A stretch of DNA of 64,000 bases from the NCBI GenBank assembly GCA_028712665.1, contig JAQTRC010000004.1:1-64000 (forward strand), given 5' to 3'. Both the position numbers and the translations under genes were made by a program. A model generated the notes under the pieces. That model saw nothing but the letters and a program-made list of their open reading frames with translations. It did not search any database and had not been told where the DNA came from. Shown one piece after another: positions 35,257-44,256 of this stretch (the first letter of the stretch is position 1; every line of letters starts with the position of its first letter). The DNA comes from Desulfuromonadaceae bacterium (GTDB lineage Bacteria > Desulfobacterota > Desulfuromonadia > Geobacterales > Pseudopelobacteraceae).

Positions 35257-35333
35257 TGGCGCGCCCGGTAGGACTCGAACCTACGACCTACGGCTTAGAA
35301 GGCCGTTGCTCTATCCAGCTGAGCTACGAGCGC
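35257..35333 (-). tRNA. tRNA-Arg(TCT)
   Basis: A 77-base minus-strand tRNA with all four arms: acceptor GCGCTCG...CGGGCGC is imperfect at the first pairs but the D-arm AGCTCAGCTGGATAGAGC, anticodon loop CTTCTAA with anticodon TCT, T-arm GTAGG-TTCGAGT-CCTAC and an encoded CCA are all present. TCT reads AGA. No other tRNA lies next to it. The region before (34981-35256) and after (35334-35624) holds nothing that I can recognise. Confidence 0.92.
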
Positions 35334-35624
35334 ATAAGGATTTCAAACTCTCTTATTTTTGCACTCATACCACACTCCATAAGTAAAGTCGAGAATGTAT
35401 GTAATAAGTTTCATGTGCAATCGTTTCATGTTGACGCTACCCCCACGTGGTGATAGCATCCGCTCGACGTTTATGCCTTTCCCGCAACATGATTTCTGTC
35501 ACTACTCTGCCACATCGTATTAAATAAAATTATACGCGCTGCGGAAGCGGCTTTTTCTGACATATATTCTGAAATCCCGATAATTTCTCCAGTACTAAAA
35601 CCATGCCGCCAGAAGGCGGAGAAC

Positions 35625-37931
35625 GTGGGTTTCTCCATGGGCACCAAAAGCATATCAAATGAAATTCTTCTTGTTGTGCTTTTTGTAACAGCATTAAGCC
35701 TGACGGTCTGGGGAGCTTTCGACTATTACAAAAACATGGGGGATGCTGAAAACGAGCTGCAAAACGGGCTCGTTCGCAAGACAAACCGGCTTTCCCACAG
35801 TATCGTCTACCCTGCGTGGAATATGAACCAGGAAGAAATCGAAAAGAGTATCCTCAACGAAATGAGCGATGAGAATACACTGGCTATTATTCTTCAAAAA
35901 GATGACGGCGAGATCATCATTGGCAAAATAAAGACCAATAACGATAAAATCAGCACCTACCAGGGGAGTGAAGCAGACCTGCAGATCCTCAACTCCAGTT
36001 TTGCAAGACATATGCAGCCTGTTTTAAAAAACAGGATGACCATCGGCAATATCATCGTCTACTCTACCGATTTCCGGATAAGAGAACACATTCGAAGTCG
36101 CATGCTTTACATTATCCTGCAACTGGTAAGCCTTTTGATCGTAATCTCATTCTCAATCTATTTCATCCTTAAACGACGCATCACAACACCGCTGAACCTC
36201 CTCGAGAGTTCAGTCAGGACTGTCTCTCCTGAAAACCTTTCCCCCGATGTTTCAGTAAAACGAAATGACGAAATCGGAGAGCTCGCAAAATCTTTCATTC
36301 AGATGGGGGAAACTCTCCAGCTCAGTTTTTCAAAACAGGAAACCCTTACCGGAGAAATCAGAAAGCGGGAAGAGCAGTTCCGGGCTATTGCTTCAAATGT
36401 TCCGGGAGCCATTTACCGAATTGTCGGAGACATTCAACAGACCGTGCTCTACGTTAGCGATCATATCGAAACTATTTCCGGGATTATGGCTGCTGACTTT
36501 ATGGGGAGAAGCATGGGACGTTTCAGGGAAATGGTCGTAGACAGCGATCAAAAAATGCTTGTGGAGGCCATTCAAAATGCTATTTCGGATAAATCTCCTT
36601 ACGATGTGAAGTACCGTATCGCAGATCTACAGGGAGCCATTCACTGGATTCATGAAATCGGGCAATGCAGCCGCCTTAATGGCACATGGCTGCTAGATGG
36701 CGTAATGATTGATGATACTGAGCTGCATGAAAAAGACAGCCTGCTGATGCAGACACAGAAAATGGAAACCGTAGGAGTGCTGGCAGGTGGTATCGCCCAT
36801 GATTTCAATAACATACTTAGCGGCATTATGGGGGCTGTATCGATGCTGAAAATAAAGCTTGCCGCTCTTCCAAAGGGTTCTCATGACAATATTGACAAAT
36901 ACGTCTCCATGATCGAGAGATCTTCCCTTCGGGCATCCGAGGTGACAAACCAACTCATGTCCCTGGCAAAGCCGCAAGAGTTGAAGCTGGTACCGGTAGA
37001 TTTGAGCTTGTCCATTCAACACGTGCTCCAGATTTGCCAGAACACCTTGGACAAGTCGGTCGTCATCATAGCGGAATCGCTTGGCGAAAATGCTCTTGTG
37101 AATGCCGATATTGTGCAGATCGAGCAGGTTCTGCTTAATCTTTGCGTCAACGCGGCCCATGCCATGACCATTATGCAGCCGCCGTCCCAGCCCTGGGGCG
37201 GCGAAGTTCGCATATCACTCAAAAAAATTCATCCCGAGAAATCCCTCTGGATGCCTCACCCGGATGCGAAGGAAATCGATTATTGGGAATTGACGGTCAG
37301 CGATTCAGGGGTCGGCATTGAGGCAAAAAATCTGTCAAACATTTTCACCCCGTTCTTCACGACCAAGGAAAAGGGGGCGGGTAGCGGCCTCGGTCTCACC
37401 ATGGCCTATACCATAGTTTCGCAGCATAAAGGTTTCATGACCGTACATTCTAAGTCAAACAAGGGTTCTGAGTTCAAAATCTGCCTCCCGGCTCTAATCG
37501 GCTCTGTTGAAATGTGCGACGCGGCAGCTATCGAGGATCGGTTTCCGCACGGTACGGGGACAATCCTTGTCGTGGATGACGAGGAGATGCTTCGGGAAAG
37601 CGCTGCAGAAATACTTCTCCAATGCGGTTTCAAAGTGATATCAGCGCAAAATGGAGAGGAAGCTCTGCAGCATATGGAGGCGCATGGAGACGAGATCCGG
37701 CTCGTGCTCCTGGATATGGTCATGCCGGTACTTTCCGGAAGAGAGGCCTTTTTCCGAATAAAACAGATCAGGCCGGATGCCAGAATTCTGCTTTCATCCG
37801 GCAACAGGCAGGATGAGCGTGTGCAGGAACTTCTGGCGGCCGGAGTTGATGATTTCATTGCGAAGCCTTACTCCCTGCTGGAGCTTGCAAGAAAAATTAA
37901 TACCCTCGTCCAGTCCGATCAGCAGACATAG
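35625..37931 (+). CDS. Hybrid histidine kinase (HAMP-PAS-HisKA-HATPase-receiver)
   Basis: A 768-aa protein: helix at about 10-30, a short periplasmic domain (30-160), helix near 163-186, HAMP (188-245), coiled coil, PAS (about 255-370), HisKA with HDFNNIL near 391, HATPase (DSGVGIE, GSGLGLTMAYT), and a C-terminal receiver with Asp in VLLDMVMPVLSG. GTG start at 35625 with GGCGGA site; an ATG lies four codons further. It is followed 41 bp later by two periplasmic binding-protein genes on the same strand, which may supply its input. Confidence 0.9.
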   Translation: MGFSMGTKSISNEILLVVLFVTALSLTVWGAFDYYKNMGDAENELQNGLVRKTNRLSHSIVYPAWNMNQEEIEKSILNEMSDENTLAIILQKDDGEIIIGKIKTNNDKISTYQGSEADLQILNSSFARHMQPVLKNRMTIGNIIVYSTDFRIREHIRSRMLYIILQLVSLLIVISFSIYFILKRRITTPLNLLESSVRTVSPENLSPDVSVKRNDEIGELAKSFIQMGETLQLSFSKQETLTGEIRKREEQFRAIASNVPGAIYRIVGDIQQTVLYVSDHIETISGIMAADFMGRSMGRFREMVVDSDQKMLVEAIQNAISDKSPYDVKYRIADLQGAIHWIHEIGQCSRLNGTWLLDGVMIDDTELHEKDSLLMQTQKMETVGVLAGGIAHDFNNILSGIMGAVSMLKIKLAALPKGSHDNIDKYVSMIERSSLRASEVTNQLMSLAKPQELKLVPVDLSLSIQHVLQICQNTLDKSVVIIAESLGENALVNADIVQIEQVLLNLCVNAAHAMTIMQPPSQPWGGEVRISLKKIHPEKSLWMPHPDAKEIDYWELTVSDSGVGIEAKNLSNIFTPFFTTKEKGAGSGLGLTMAYTIVSQHKGFMTVHSKSNKGSEFKICLPALIGSVEMCDAAAIEDRFPHGTGTILVVDDEEMLRESAAEILLQCGFKVISAQNGEEALQHMEAHGDEIRLVLLDMVMPVLSGREAFFRIKQIRPDARILLSSGNRQDERVQELLAAGVDDFIAKPYSLLELARKINTLVQSDQQT

Positions 37932-37971
37932 TACAATTTTGAATCAGATTGACTTTCAAGAGGTGATCGTC

Positions 37972-38718
37972 ATGAGAATCGGTTTTCTGGCTGTAATTTT
38001 GCTGACACTGCACTTCATGCCTTCTCCATGCCGTGCCGAGACCTTTCCTCTAACCTTTCTGACGGAGGAGAATCCGCCGTTCCACTTCACTGAAAACGGT
38101 GTGCTGAAAGGGATGGCAGTAGAGATTCTGTACCGGATCTGGGAGAATACCGGAGAACCTCGCAGGGAGATAACGGTCATGCCCTGGACACGCGCTTACG
38201 AAGCGGCCCAGAACACGCCTGGAGCCGTGATCTTCGTGACGGCCAGGCTGCCGGAACGTGAAAAGCTTTTCAAGTGGGTCGGGCCGATAACAATGTCAAG
38301 GCTTGTTCTATTAACCACACGTGGCAACACCATCAAATTGAAATCCGACGACGATATCAAAAAATATCGGATCGGTGTGCTGAACAATGATGTCGCCGAA
38401 TTAATTATGCGGAAACTTGGGGTGCCTGACGAAAAACTGGACATGGCCCCCGACCACAAATCAAGTGTCTTGAAACTGATGGCGGGGCGTATCGACATGA
38501 TGGTGAAGGGGGAAAAATCGCTGAATGAGTTTCTGAAAGGAATCGGCCAGAACCCGGAGGATTTCAGGGTGCTCCGAAAGGTTGCCGGCGTGCAGGTCTG
38601 CTATGCCTTCAACAAGGATACTCCGGACAGAGTTATAAAGAGATACCAGGGGGCGCTGAATGCTCTTAAGGCCGACGGGACTCTCAACAGAATCATCAAG
38701 CGGTACCAGCCGGATTAA
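37972..38718 (+). CDS. Periplasmic substrate-binding protein, family 3 (copy 1)
   Basis: A 248-aa type-2 periplasmic binding protein (SBP family 3): signal peptide 1-23 ending PCRAE, then PLTFLTEENPPFHFTENGVLKGMAVEIL as the N-terminal lobe and a conserved VMPWTRAYEAA block. The start is the ATG with AGAGGTGATCG; a frame open from 37777 overlaps the kinase gene. No permease or ATPase is near, so it is more likely a sensory binding protein than a transporter component. About half of the positions in the conserved blocks are shared with the next gene. Confidence 0.85.
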   Translation: MRIGFLAVILLTLHFMPSPCRAETFPLTFLTEENPPFHFTENGVLKGMAVEILYRIWENTGEPRREITVMPWTRAYEAAQNTPGAVIFVTARLPEREKLFKWVGPITMSRLVLLTTRGNTIKLKSDDDIKKYRIGVLNNDVAELIMRKLGVPDEKLDMAPDHKSSVLKLMAGRIDMMVKGEKSLNEFLKGIGQNPEDFRVLRKVAGVQVCYAFNKDTPDRVIKRYQGALNALKADGTLNRIIKRYQPD

Positions 38719-38748
38719 CAGTACGGAATTTGTTTTTTTGTAAAGTAC

Positions 38749-38768
38749 CCCTCCCTTGACGGGAGTGG
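38749..38768. repeat. REP-like half-unit between the two binding-protein genes
   Basis: CCCCTCCC-TTGAC-GGGAGTGG can fold on itself and closely matches the inner left arm of the repeat at 10914-10934. It probably belongs to the same dispersed family. Confidence 0.5.
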
Positions 38769-38817
38769 ATTGATTTTCGCGATGGTGAAAAAATTACAGC
38801 CACAAAGAGGAATTGCC

Positions 38818-39573
38818 ATGAATAAGATGTTGACAGCAGTTGCGACAATGGCAACGATCTGCCTGCTGAAGGGGGGCATTGCAGAGGCAACCCCATATGA
38901 ATACAACTACGTAGCAGAGGATGCCGCCCCTCAAAATTACCTTGAGCAGGGAGTGCTTAAAGGGTATGCCGCCGAATTGATTATGGCTATCTGGAACCGG
39001 ATGGGGATAAAACCAAAAAAAATCCGTTTTTTACCTTGGGACAAGGCTTACCAGTTAGCTCTCACTCAGCCCAAAACAATTCTTTTGACCACTGCGAGAC
39101 TTGACGAGCGCGAAGCACTATTCAAATGGGTAGGGCCTATCAACACCCCCCGATTCAGCCTGTTTGCCGACTCTGCACGCAATATAAAAATTTCAGGCAT
39201 CGAAGAGGCCAGAAAATATCGAGTCTGTACAGTCATAAATGACGCCGCAGAGATGCTGCTCCTGAATCGGAAATTTCCAAAGGAGCGACTCGACCGCTCC
39301 CACGACGTCAAAACCGCGCTTGGGAGGATTCAGGAACGTAAATGCGAGCTTTTTGCCTACTCCGAAGCGAGCATGAAACATTCCCTGAAGCTGTTCGGTC
39401 TTGATGCGGCTCGATACGTCAACGTTTTTCCGATCGCCGGATCACCTGTGTTTTTCGCCTTCCACAGGGACACCCAGGATAGTGCCGTAAAGGAGTTTCA
39501 GGATGCCCTGAATGCTCTGAAGAAAGATGGAACGTACAAAAAAATCAAAGAAAAGTACGGTTTTTCAGATTAG
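38818..39573 (+). CDS. Periplasmic substrate-binding protein, family 3 (copy 2)
   Basis: A 251-aa paralog of the preceding gene with its own signal peptide (residues 1-22) and the same blocks: EQGVLKGYAAELIMAIW, FLPWDKAYQLA, TARLDEREALFKWVGPI, and an identical-style end (DALNALKKDGTYKKIKEKYG). ATG at 38818 with AAAGAGGA site. The pair seems to be a tandem duplication that has diverged in the ligand-binding lobe, so they may bind different molecules. The gene ends 13 bp before the converging mutL gene. Confidence 0.85.
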   Translation: MNKMLTAVATMATICLLKGGIAEATPYEYNYVAEDAAPQNYLEQGVLKGYAAELIMAIWNRMGIKPKKIRFLPWDKAYQLALTQPKTILLTTARLDEREALFKWVGPINTPRFSLFADSARNIKISGIEEARKYRVCTVINDAAEMLLLNRKFPKERLDRSHDVKTALGRIQERKCELFAYSEASMKHSLKLFGLDAARYVNVFPIAGSPVFFAFHRDTQDSAVKEFQDALNALKKDGTYKKIKEKYGFSD

Positions 39574-39586
39574 CCCCCCTATTAAT

Positions 39587-41422
39587 TCATGTCCGTTTAA
39601 ATATTTTCTCAAGCTCCGCCAGCCTGATGACGTGTGAGACCGGTCTGCCATGCGGACAACTGGCGCTAAAGTCGGTTTCATCCATGCTACGCAACAGTTC
39701 GCCTATCTGGCAGGCTTCCAGCGGATGGGCTCCACGGACGACCGAGTGGCAGGCAATCCTGGAAAGCAGTTCATCCAACACATCCTGAAAGGCTGCGCTG
39801 ATGCCAAGCTCGACGAGATCGGCCAGAATATCCCGCAGCAGACTGATCGCGTTTTTTTCTGCGACCAGACGAGGAACTGCGGCAACCATGAGGGTATTAC
39901 CGCCAAAAGGTTCCAGTTCGAAACCGATACCGGCCAGTTCGGTTAGAAAGTGTGAGGCAACTGCAACTTCGCTGAAAGAGAGTTCCACTGTATCGGGGAA
40001 GAGCAGCCTTTGAGATTCAACCTTGCCGGCTAGAAACTGCTGTTTCAACCGCTGGAAGAGTACCCGTTCGCTGGCGGCGTGCTGGTCGATTATCATCAGT
40101 TCCGATCCCGACTGGCAGAGAATGTACTCGCTGTGAAACTGTCCTATGATTGCAAGAGAGGAGAAGTAACCGGCGCATTCAGAATCTGCATTGTGTGCTG
40201 TAAAGTGGGTTGTCGGCTCGCTGACTGTCGGGAGTTCATCTCCCGTTTGAGAGAGAAACATTGCAGCTTCCGCTTTGTTGCTTTCGGCAGCCGGAAAAGT
40301 ATAGGAATTGCCATGTTCTTCACGTCGGGGCATGGAGAGTGAAGCCTGTGCTGCAGCCGCAATCCGTTCGCGATAAGCCTCTCCTGTCTGGATTTTCGAA
40401 GGAAGCGGCTCCGCCGTTTTGTTGACCAGCCAGGGGGAGCCGCGCAGTACACCCTCCACCGCCGCCTGGATGGCGTCGTGTACGGCGGATTGGCGGCGGA
40501 AGCGCACTTCGTGCTTTGTGGGGTGAACATTGACATCCACGTCTCCCGGGAGAATCTGAATAAAGAGCGCTACGACCGGATAACGGACACGGTCGATCAC
40601 GCCTCGATATGCCTGCATGACTGCGTGTTGCACTAATTTGTCACGGACATATCGGCCATTGATATAGGTGTACATCCCCTGCAGGCTTGAGCGTACCAGT
40701 GACGGCCCAGAGACAAATCCGCTGACGGAGACGTAATTATCGTCATAGCAAACCTGATGCAGTTCTGCAGAGGTATTTTTACCGGCAACTTGTGACAATC
40801 GTCGCTGCAGATCACTCCGCTGCACCTTAAGAATATCCCGCCCATCGCTTCTGTATGAAAAGGCAACCGCCGGGCGGGAAACCGCCATACGCCCCACTAG
40901 ATCCGCTACATGACCTGCTTCCGTTTCGGCGCTTTTCATGAACTTGAGGCGTGCAGGGATATTGAAAAAAATCTGCTCTACGCTGATGACCGTTCCCGGA
41001 GCCATCCCGCAGGCCTTTACATCTCGAACTCGCCCCCCTTCCACCATGATCTCGGTCCCTTCCAGGCTGCCTGGCTCGCGGGTGGCCAGGCGGAAGCGGG
41101 AGACAGAGGCGATCGATGGAAGCGCCTCGCCTCGAAAACCGAGGGTCAAAATGCCGTCCAGATCCTCTTCATTTCTGATCTTGCTGGTTGCATGCCTCTC
41201 CAACGAGAGCAGTGCATCCTCGCGCGACATGCCGTGACCGTTGTCCGCGAGACGGATAAGCCGCCTGCCGCCGTCGGTTATCTCTACAGAAATGTCTGTG
41301 GCTCCGGCATCCAGCGAGTTTTCTATCAACTCCTTTATGACGGAGGATGGCCGTTCGACCACCTCACCTGCAGCGATCTTGTTGGTTAGGGTCTCCGGCA
41401 GGATGATAATACGATGTGACAT
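39587..41422 (-). CDS. mutL: DNA mismatch repair protein MutL
   Basis: A 611-aa MutL: N-terminal GHKL ATPase (IKELIENSLDAGATDI, DNGHGM, TLGFRGEALPSI), transducer domain (NVHPTKHEVRF), a low-complexity linker (about 335-425) and a C-terminal dimerisation domain. That domain carries DQHAASERVLFQ, the endonuclease motif DQHA(X)2E(X)4E but with Gln in place of the final Glu, plus ACHSV and CPHGRP. The start is the ATG with GGAG seven bases upstream; an ATG four codons earlier has no site. It acts with MutS in mismatch repair. Confidence 0.95.
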   Translation of the reverse strand: MSHRIIILPETLTNKIAAGEVVERPSSVIKELIENSLDAGATDISVEITDGGRRLIRLADNGHGMSREDALLSLERHATSKIRNEEDLDGILTLGFRGEALPSIASVSRFRLATREPGSLEGTEIMVEGGRVRDVKACGMAPGTVISVEQIFFNIPARLKFMKSAETEAGHVADLVGRMAVSRPAVAFSYRSDGRDILKVQRSDLQRRLSQVAGKNTSAELHQVCYDDNYVSVSGFVSGPSLVRSSLQGMYTYINGRYVRDKLVQHAVMQAYRGVIDRVRYPVVALFIQILPGDVDVNVHPTKHEVRFRRQSAVHDAIQAAVEGVLRGSPWLVNKTAEPLPSKIQTGEAYRERIAAAAQASLSMPRREEHGNSYTFPAAESNKAEAAMFLSQTGDELPTVSEPTTHFTAHNADSECAGYFSSLAIIGQFHSEYILCQSGSELMIIDQHAASERVLFQRLKQQFLAGKVESQRLLFPDTVELSFSEVAVASHFLTELAGIGFELEPFGGNTLMVAAVPRLVAEKNAISLLRDILADLVELGISAAFQDVLDELLSRIACHSVVRGAHPLEACQIGELLRSMDETDFSASCPHGRPVSHVIRLAELEKIFKRT

Positions 41423-41460
41423 TGTCCGCTCCATGCAACTGTATGAACAGAAATTTACGA

Positions 41461-41486
41461 AAAAAGAGCGGGGAATCCCGCTCTTT
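41461..41486 (-). terminator. Rho-independent terminator after the zinc-ribbon gene
   Basis: On the minus strand AAAGAGCGGG-ATTC-CCCGCTCTTT is followed by TTTTT. It ends transcription coming from the zinc-ribbon, rsmE and prmA side before mutL begins. Confidence 0.85.
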
Positions 41487-41589
41487 AGTAAGTTAGATAT
41501 AATTTAGAACGGATTCCGGCAAGAAAATAATTCCGCTAAAGTACCTGTCCGGTTTATCAGGGTCAGGTTGTGAGTCGTTATCCCTACGG

Positions 41590-42255
41590 CTACTTTCCGT
41601 CACTGTCGTTAGCGGCGCCAAACAGGCTGTCAAATTCATCGCTGCCGCTCTGCTCCTCACTGGTATCGACAGCTTCCGCTGTCTCGTCCCAGGAAAAATT
41701 TTCAAGATCGAACTCGCTCGAGTCTGAAGTAGTGGCTTCAGGCTTTGCCGGTGGAGCGGTGGAAGCAGCCGCTAATGTCGCGAACGGATCGTCGCCGATC
41801 TGTGACGACGATTGAAGGAGATCCGCAAAACCTCCATCCTCAATTTTGGACTGCTGAGGCGCGGCTTCCGGAAGATCCTCATCAAAATCAAACGGATCGC
41901 CATTTTGTGATGCAACGGCAGGAGAAGACGGAGGTGACGCAGGCAGATCCTCCGGCAGGTCGTCAAAGTTGAACGGATCATCATTTTGTGGAGCGGCAGC
42001 AGGAGAAGATGGCGGTGTTACGTCCTCCGGCGGATCGAACGGGAATATATCGTCATGCGCATCAACGTTTTCAACAGGCAGTTCATCCTTGGATGAAGCG
42101 CTATGGAATTCGCCGCCCTTTTTCTCCCTGGCCTCTGGCGGAAGGACAATCGAAGTGATATTATATGTCCGCTTGTAACTGCCCAAGTCACCGGAGCACT
42201 TTTTACAGCTGTCGTGGTACTCAAAACTGTTGTATCCGCACTTGGGGCATTTCAT
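41590..42255 (-). CDS. Zinc-ribbon protein with acidic Pro/Asp-rich repeats
   Basis: A 221-aa protein with an N-terminal zinc ribbon: CPKCGYNSFEYHDSCKKCSG (Cys3, Cys6, Cys17, Cys20), followed by a long disordered acidic region. Two repeats of about 27 residues, each SPPSSPA...DPFxFDxDLPE, lie near residues 80-135. Similar zinc-ribbon plus disordered tails are found near MJ0042-type proteins in myxobacteria and Geobacter; the role is unknown. The gene ends before a terminator and is the last of the prmA-rsmE transcript. Confidence 0.7.
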   Translation of the reverse strand: MKCPKCGYNSFEYHDSCKKCSGDLGSYKRTYNITSIVLPPEAREKKGGEFHSASSKDELPVENVDAHDDIFPFDPPEDVTPPSSPAAAPQNDDPFNFDDLPEDLPASPPSSPAVASQNGDPFDFDEDLPEAAPQQSKIEDGGFADLLQSSSQIGDDPFATLAAASTAPPAKPEATTSDSSEFDLENFSWDETAEAVDTSEEQSGSDEFDSLFGAANDSDGK

Positions 42256-42304
42256 GGGCGGCTCCTCGATTTAGCAGGTTATCCAGTAGCAGGGTCCGGT
42301 ATTA

Positions 42305-43051
42305 TCATATTTCTCCCCACACATACTGCATTATCGCCATAATAGCAATACTTGACGTTTCGGTCCGGAGTATTCTGGAACCCAGAGAAACCGGCATAAA
42401 ACCATGTTGCGCAAAATGACGCACCTCCAGGGGATCAAAACCACCTTCCGGGCCAATAGCAACTACAACTGACGCCGGTTTTACCTGGGCGGCAAGCGTT
42501 TCTTTTAATGAACGTTCCCGTTCACCTTCCCATAGTATCAAGCGGAGTTCCTGGCCGGAATCATTGGCCGTTTCAACCGCACTGGACCTCCACGAAACTG
42601 CCGGCACATCATTGCGGCCGCATTGCCGTGCAGCTTCGGATGTAATCCGATTCCAGCGTTCAAGCTTACTATCCAGCTGGTCGTCGCGTATCCTGGCAAC
42701 CGAACGCCGTCCGCCGAAAAGACGAAAATCATGGGCGCCCAGTTCAGTACCTTTTTGCAGAATCAGATCTATCTTATCGCCTTTTGGAAGAGCCTGACAG
42801 ATCGTAATTTGCGGAACGGTGGAATCAACGTCAGAGGCGGCCTGAGTTGACGATATCTTGACCGCGACCCACTCCTTTGCCACCTGATTGATCACCCCGT
42901 AGTAGACGACCCCTTTTTCATCCGCAAGCTGGACAAAGTCACCGGTAACCAGGCGGAGAACGCGCACCATATGGTTATAGATATCTCCGTCAAACGAGGC
43001 ATAACCGTCGCGAACCGTGCGGGAGTTTATCATGAAACGGCGGGCACTCAT
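42305..43051 (-). CDS. rsmE: 16S rRNA (uracil1498-N3)-methyltransferase
   Basis: A 248-aa RsmE, methylating U1498 of 16S rRNA. The SPOUT knot is seen at the end: ALPKGDKIDLILQKGTELGA, VVVAIGPEGGFDPLEV, and LGSRILRTETSSIAIMA. The start ATG overlaps the prmA stop by four bases (ATGA), which fits better than an ATG 12 codons upstream inside prmA. Together with prmA it is a ribosome-modification pair. Confidence 0.93.
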   Translation of the reverse strand: MSARRFMINSRTVRDGYASFDGDIYNHMVRVLRLVTGDFVQLADEKGVVYYGVINQVAKEWVAVKISSTQAASDVDSTVPQITICQALPKGDKIDLILQKGTELGAHDFRLFGGRRSVARIRDDQLDSKLERWNRITSEAARQCGRNDVPAVSWRSSAVETANDSGQELRLILWEGERERSLKETLAAQVKPASVVVAIGPEGGFDPLEVRHFAQHGFMPVSLGSRILRTETSSIAIMAIMQYVWGEI

Positions 43052-43974
43052 GAGTTGACAAACCTCCGGTACAGCATTGCAACCCATTCACCGGCAAAAC
43101 TGGTTTCAACGAACTGTAGCGGCAATGAAACAAATCCCTGGCGGACCAGTTCTTCCTTCTCGGCAAGTATTCCTGAAAGTATCAATGTCCCCCCTGGATT
43201 CAGGCGGGCCGCCAGCCATGGAGCCAGTCTCAGAAGTTCTTCGGCCAAAATATTTGCCAGAATTATATCGAAATTTTCCTCCAGTGATTCAAGCGGTATT
43301 GTATCGCATACAACTGTTCCGTCCAACCCGTTCATTGCAAGATTTTCCCTGGCCACTTCAATCGCATCGGGGTCAATATCAAGCGCCAGAACCCGGCCTG
43401 CCCCAAACAGAGTCGCAGCCATAGCCAGGATACCGGAGCCTGTGCCCAGGTCAAGCAGAGAGGGGGGGAGAGGCGAAATAGAATTCATGCTCTTTTCCAG
43501 CAATTCGAGACAGAGCCTGGTAGTTTCATGTCCGCCAGTGCCAAAGGCCATACCCGGGTCAATACGAAGCAGCAGGTCATCCTGCAACGGCACGGCTTCT
43601 TCCCAGGTAGGGACGATCAAAAGCCTCCTGCCTATTCGCAGCGGTTTAAAGTGAACCTTCCAACTGCTGCTCCAATCCTCGGAACGAACAGCTTTAATTG
43701 TTGGGGGGACAAAACAAGCATCCGGGTGGCGGGCTGACAATTCCTTAAGATACAGTTCCAGTTCAACCATTTTGGGGGTTAAATCAACTTCTGCCGGAAG
43801 GTAGGCCTTGATAGTCATGCGAGGAGAATCAGGAATTTCGCTGATGGAAAACGCATCAACGCAGAGGTTTTCCACACAGACTCCGTTTCCTGAAAGAGCG
43901 GTCATGAAGGATGATATAACATCCGCAAACTCTGCAGGAACATCGCAGGCGATTTCAACCCAGTTTTCATCCAT
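43048..43974 (-). CDS. prmA: Ribosomal protein L11 methyltransferase
   Basis: A 308-aa PrmA, which trimethylates ribosomal protein L11. The substrate-recognition N-domain is followed by the SAM-binding core: PGMAFGTGGHETTRLCLELLE, LDLGTGSGILAMAA, VLALDIDPDAIEVARENL and the catalytic-site motif ANILAEEL. Start at the ATG with AAGG upstream; an open extension of 35 codons further upstream is rejected for lack of family similarity. Overlaps rsmE by four bases. Confidence 0.93.
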   Translation of the reverse strand: MDENWVEIACDVPAEFADVISSFMTALSGNGVCVENLCVDAFSISEIPDSPRMTIKAYLPAEVDLTPKMVELELYLKELSARHPDACFVPPTIKAVRSEDWSSSWKVHFKPLRIGRRLLIVPTWEEAVPLQDDLLLRIDPGMAFGTGGHETTRLCLELLEKSMNSISPLPPSLLDLGTGSGILAMAATLFGAGRVLALDIDPDAIEVARENLAMNGLDGTVVCDTIPLESLEENFDIILANILAEELLRLAPWLAARLNPGGTLILSGILAEKEELVRQGFVSLPLQFVETSFAGEWVAMLYRRFVNS

Positions 43975-44114
43975 CAGACAACCTTCGTTAAAAATATACC
44001 GACGCTGAAAGTTAGCAGAACAGCCATAACCTTGCAATAAAAAAGCCGTATCATGGTTATTTCGTCCCAACCGGGACAATTTTTTGTTCGGTCGGTATTA
44101 AAATGTTATTTTTC

Positions 44115-44144
44115 TTGACCGCGAAAGCGCCGTAACGCTATAAA
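44115..44144 (+). promoter_or_regulatory. Predicted sigma-70 promoter for the cysteine synthase gene
   Basis: TTGACC (44115-44120) and TATAAA (44139-44144) with an 18-bp spacer; predicted leader of about 106 bases before the GTG start. No riboswitch- or T-box-like fold was found in the leader. The gap from 43975 otherwise has no feature I can name. Confidence 0.5.
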
Positions 44145-44256
44145 CTCTCTATCATCGCGGGATTTTTAGTGGATTATTCATTCTCAATATTTATTATCGC
44201 CCCGAACGTACCAACCCGGTACTGTAAGACGTGATATAAGGAAAGGCTCTGTAATT

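Noticed and set aside
35187-35453. Frame with a VGLEPTTYGLE stretch
   Set aside because: It is the antisense reading of tRNA-Arg; such translated tRNA artefacts are common.
44145-44256. Riboswitch in the cysteine synthase leader
   Set aside because: No SAM-type or other recognisable fold; only a plain 106-base leader.
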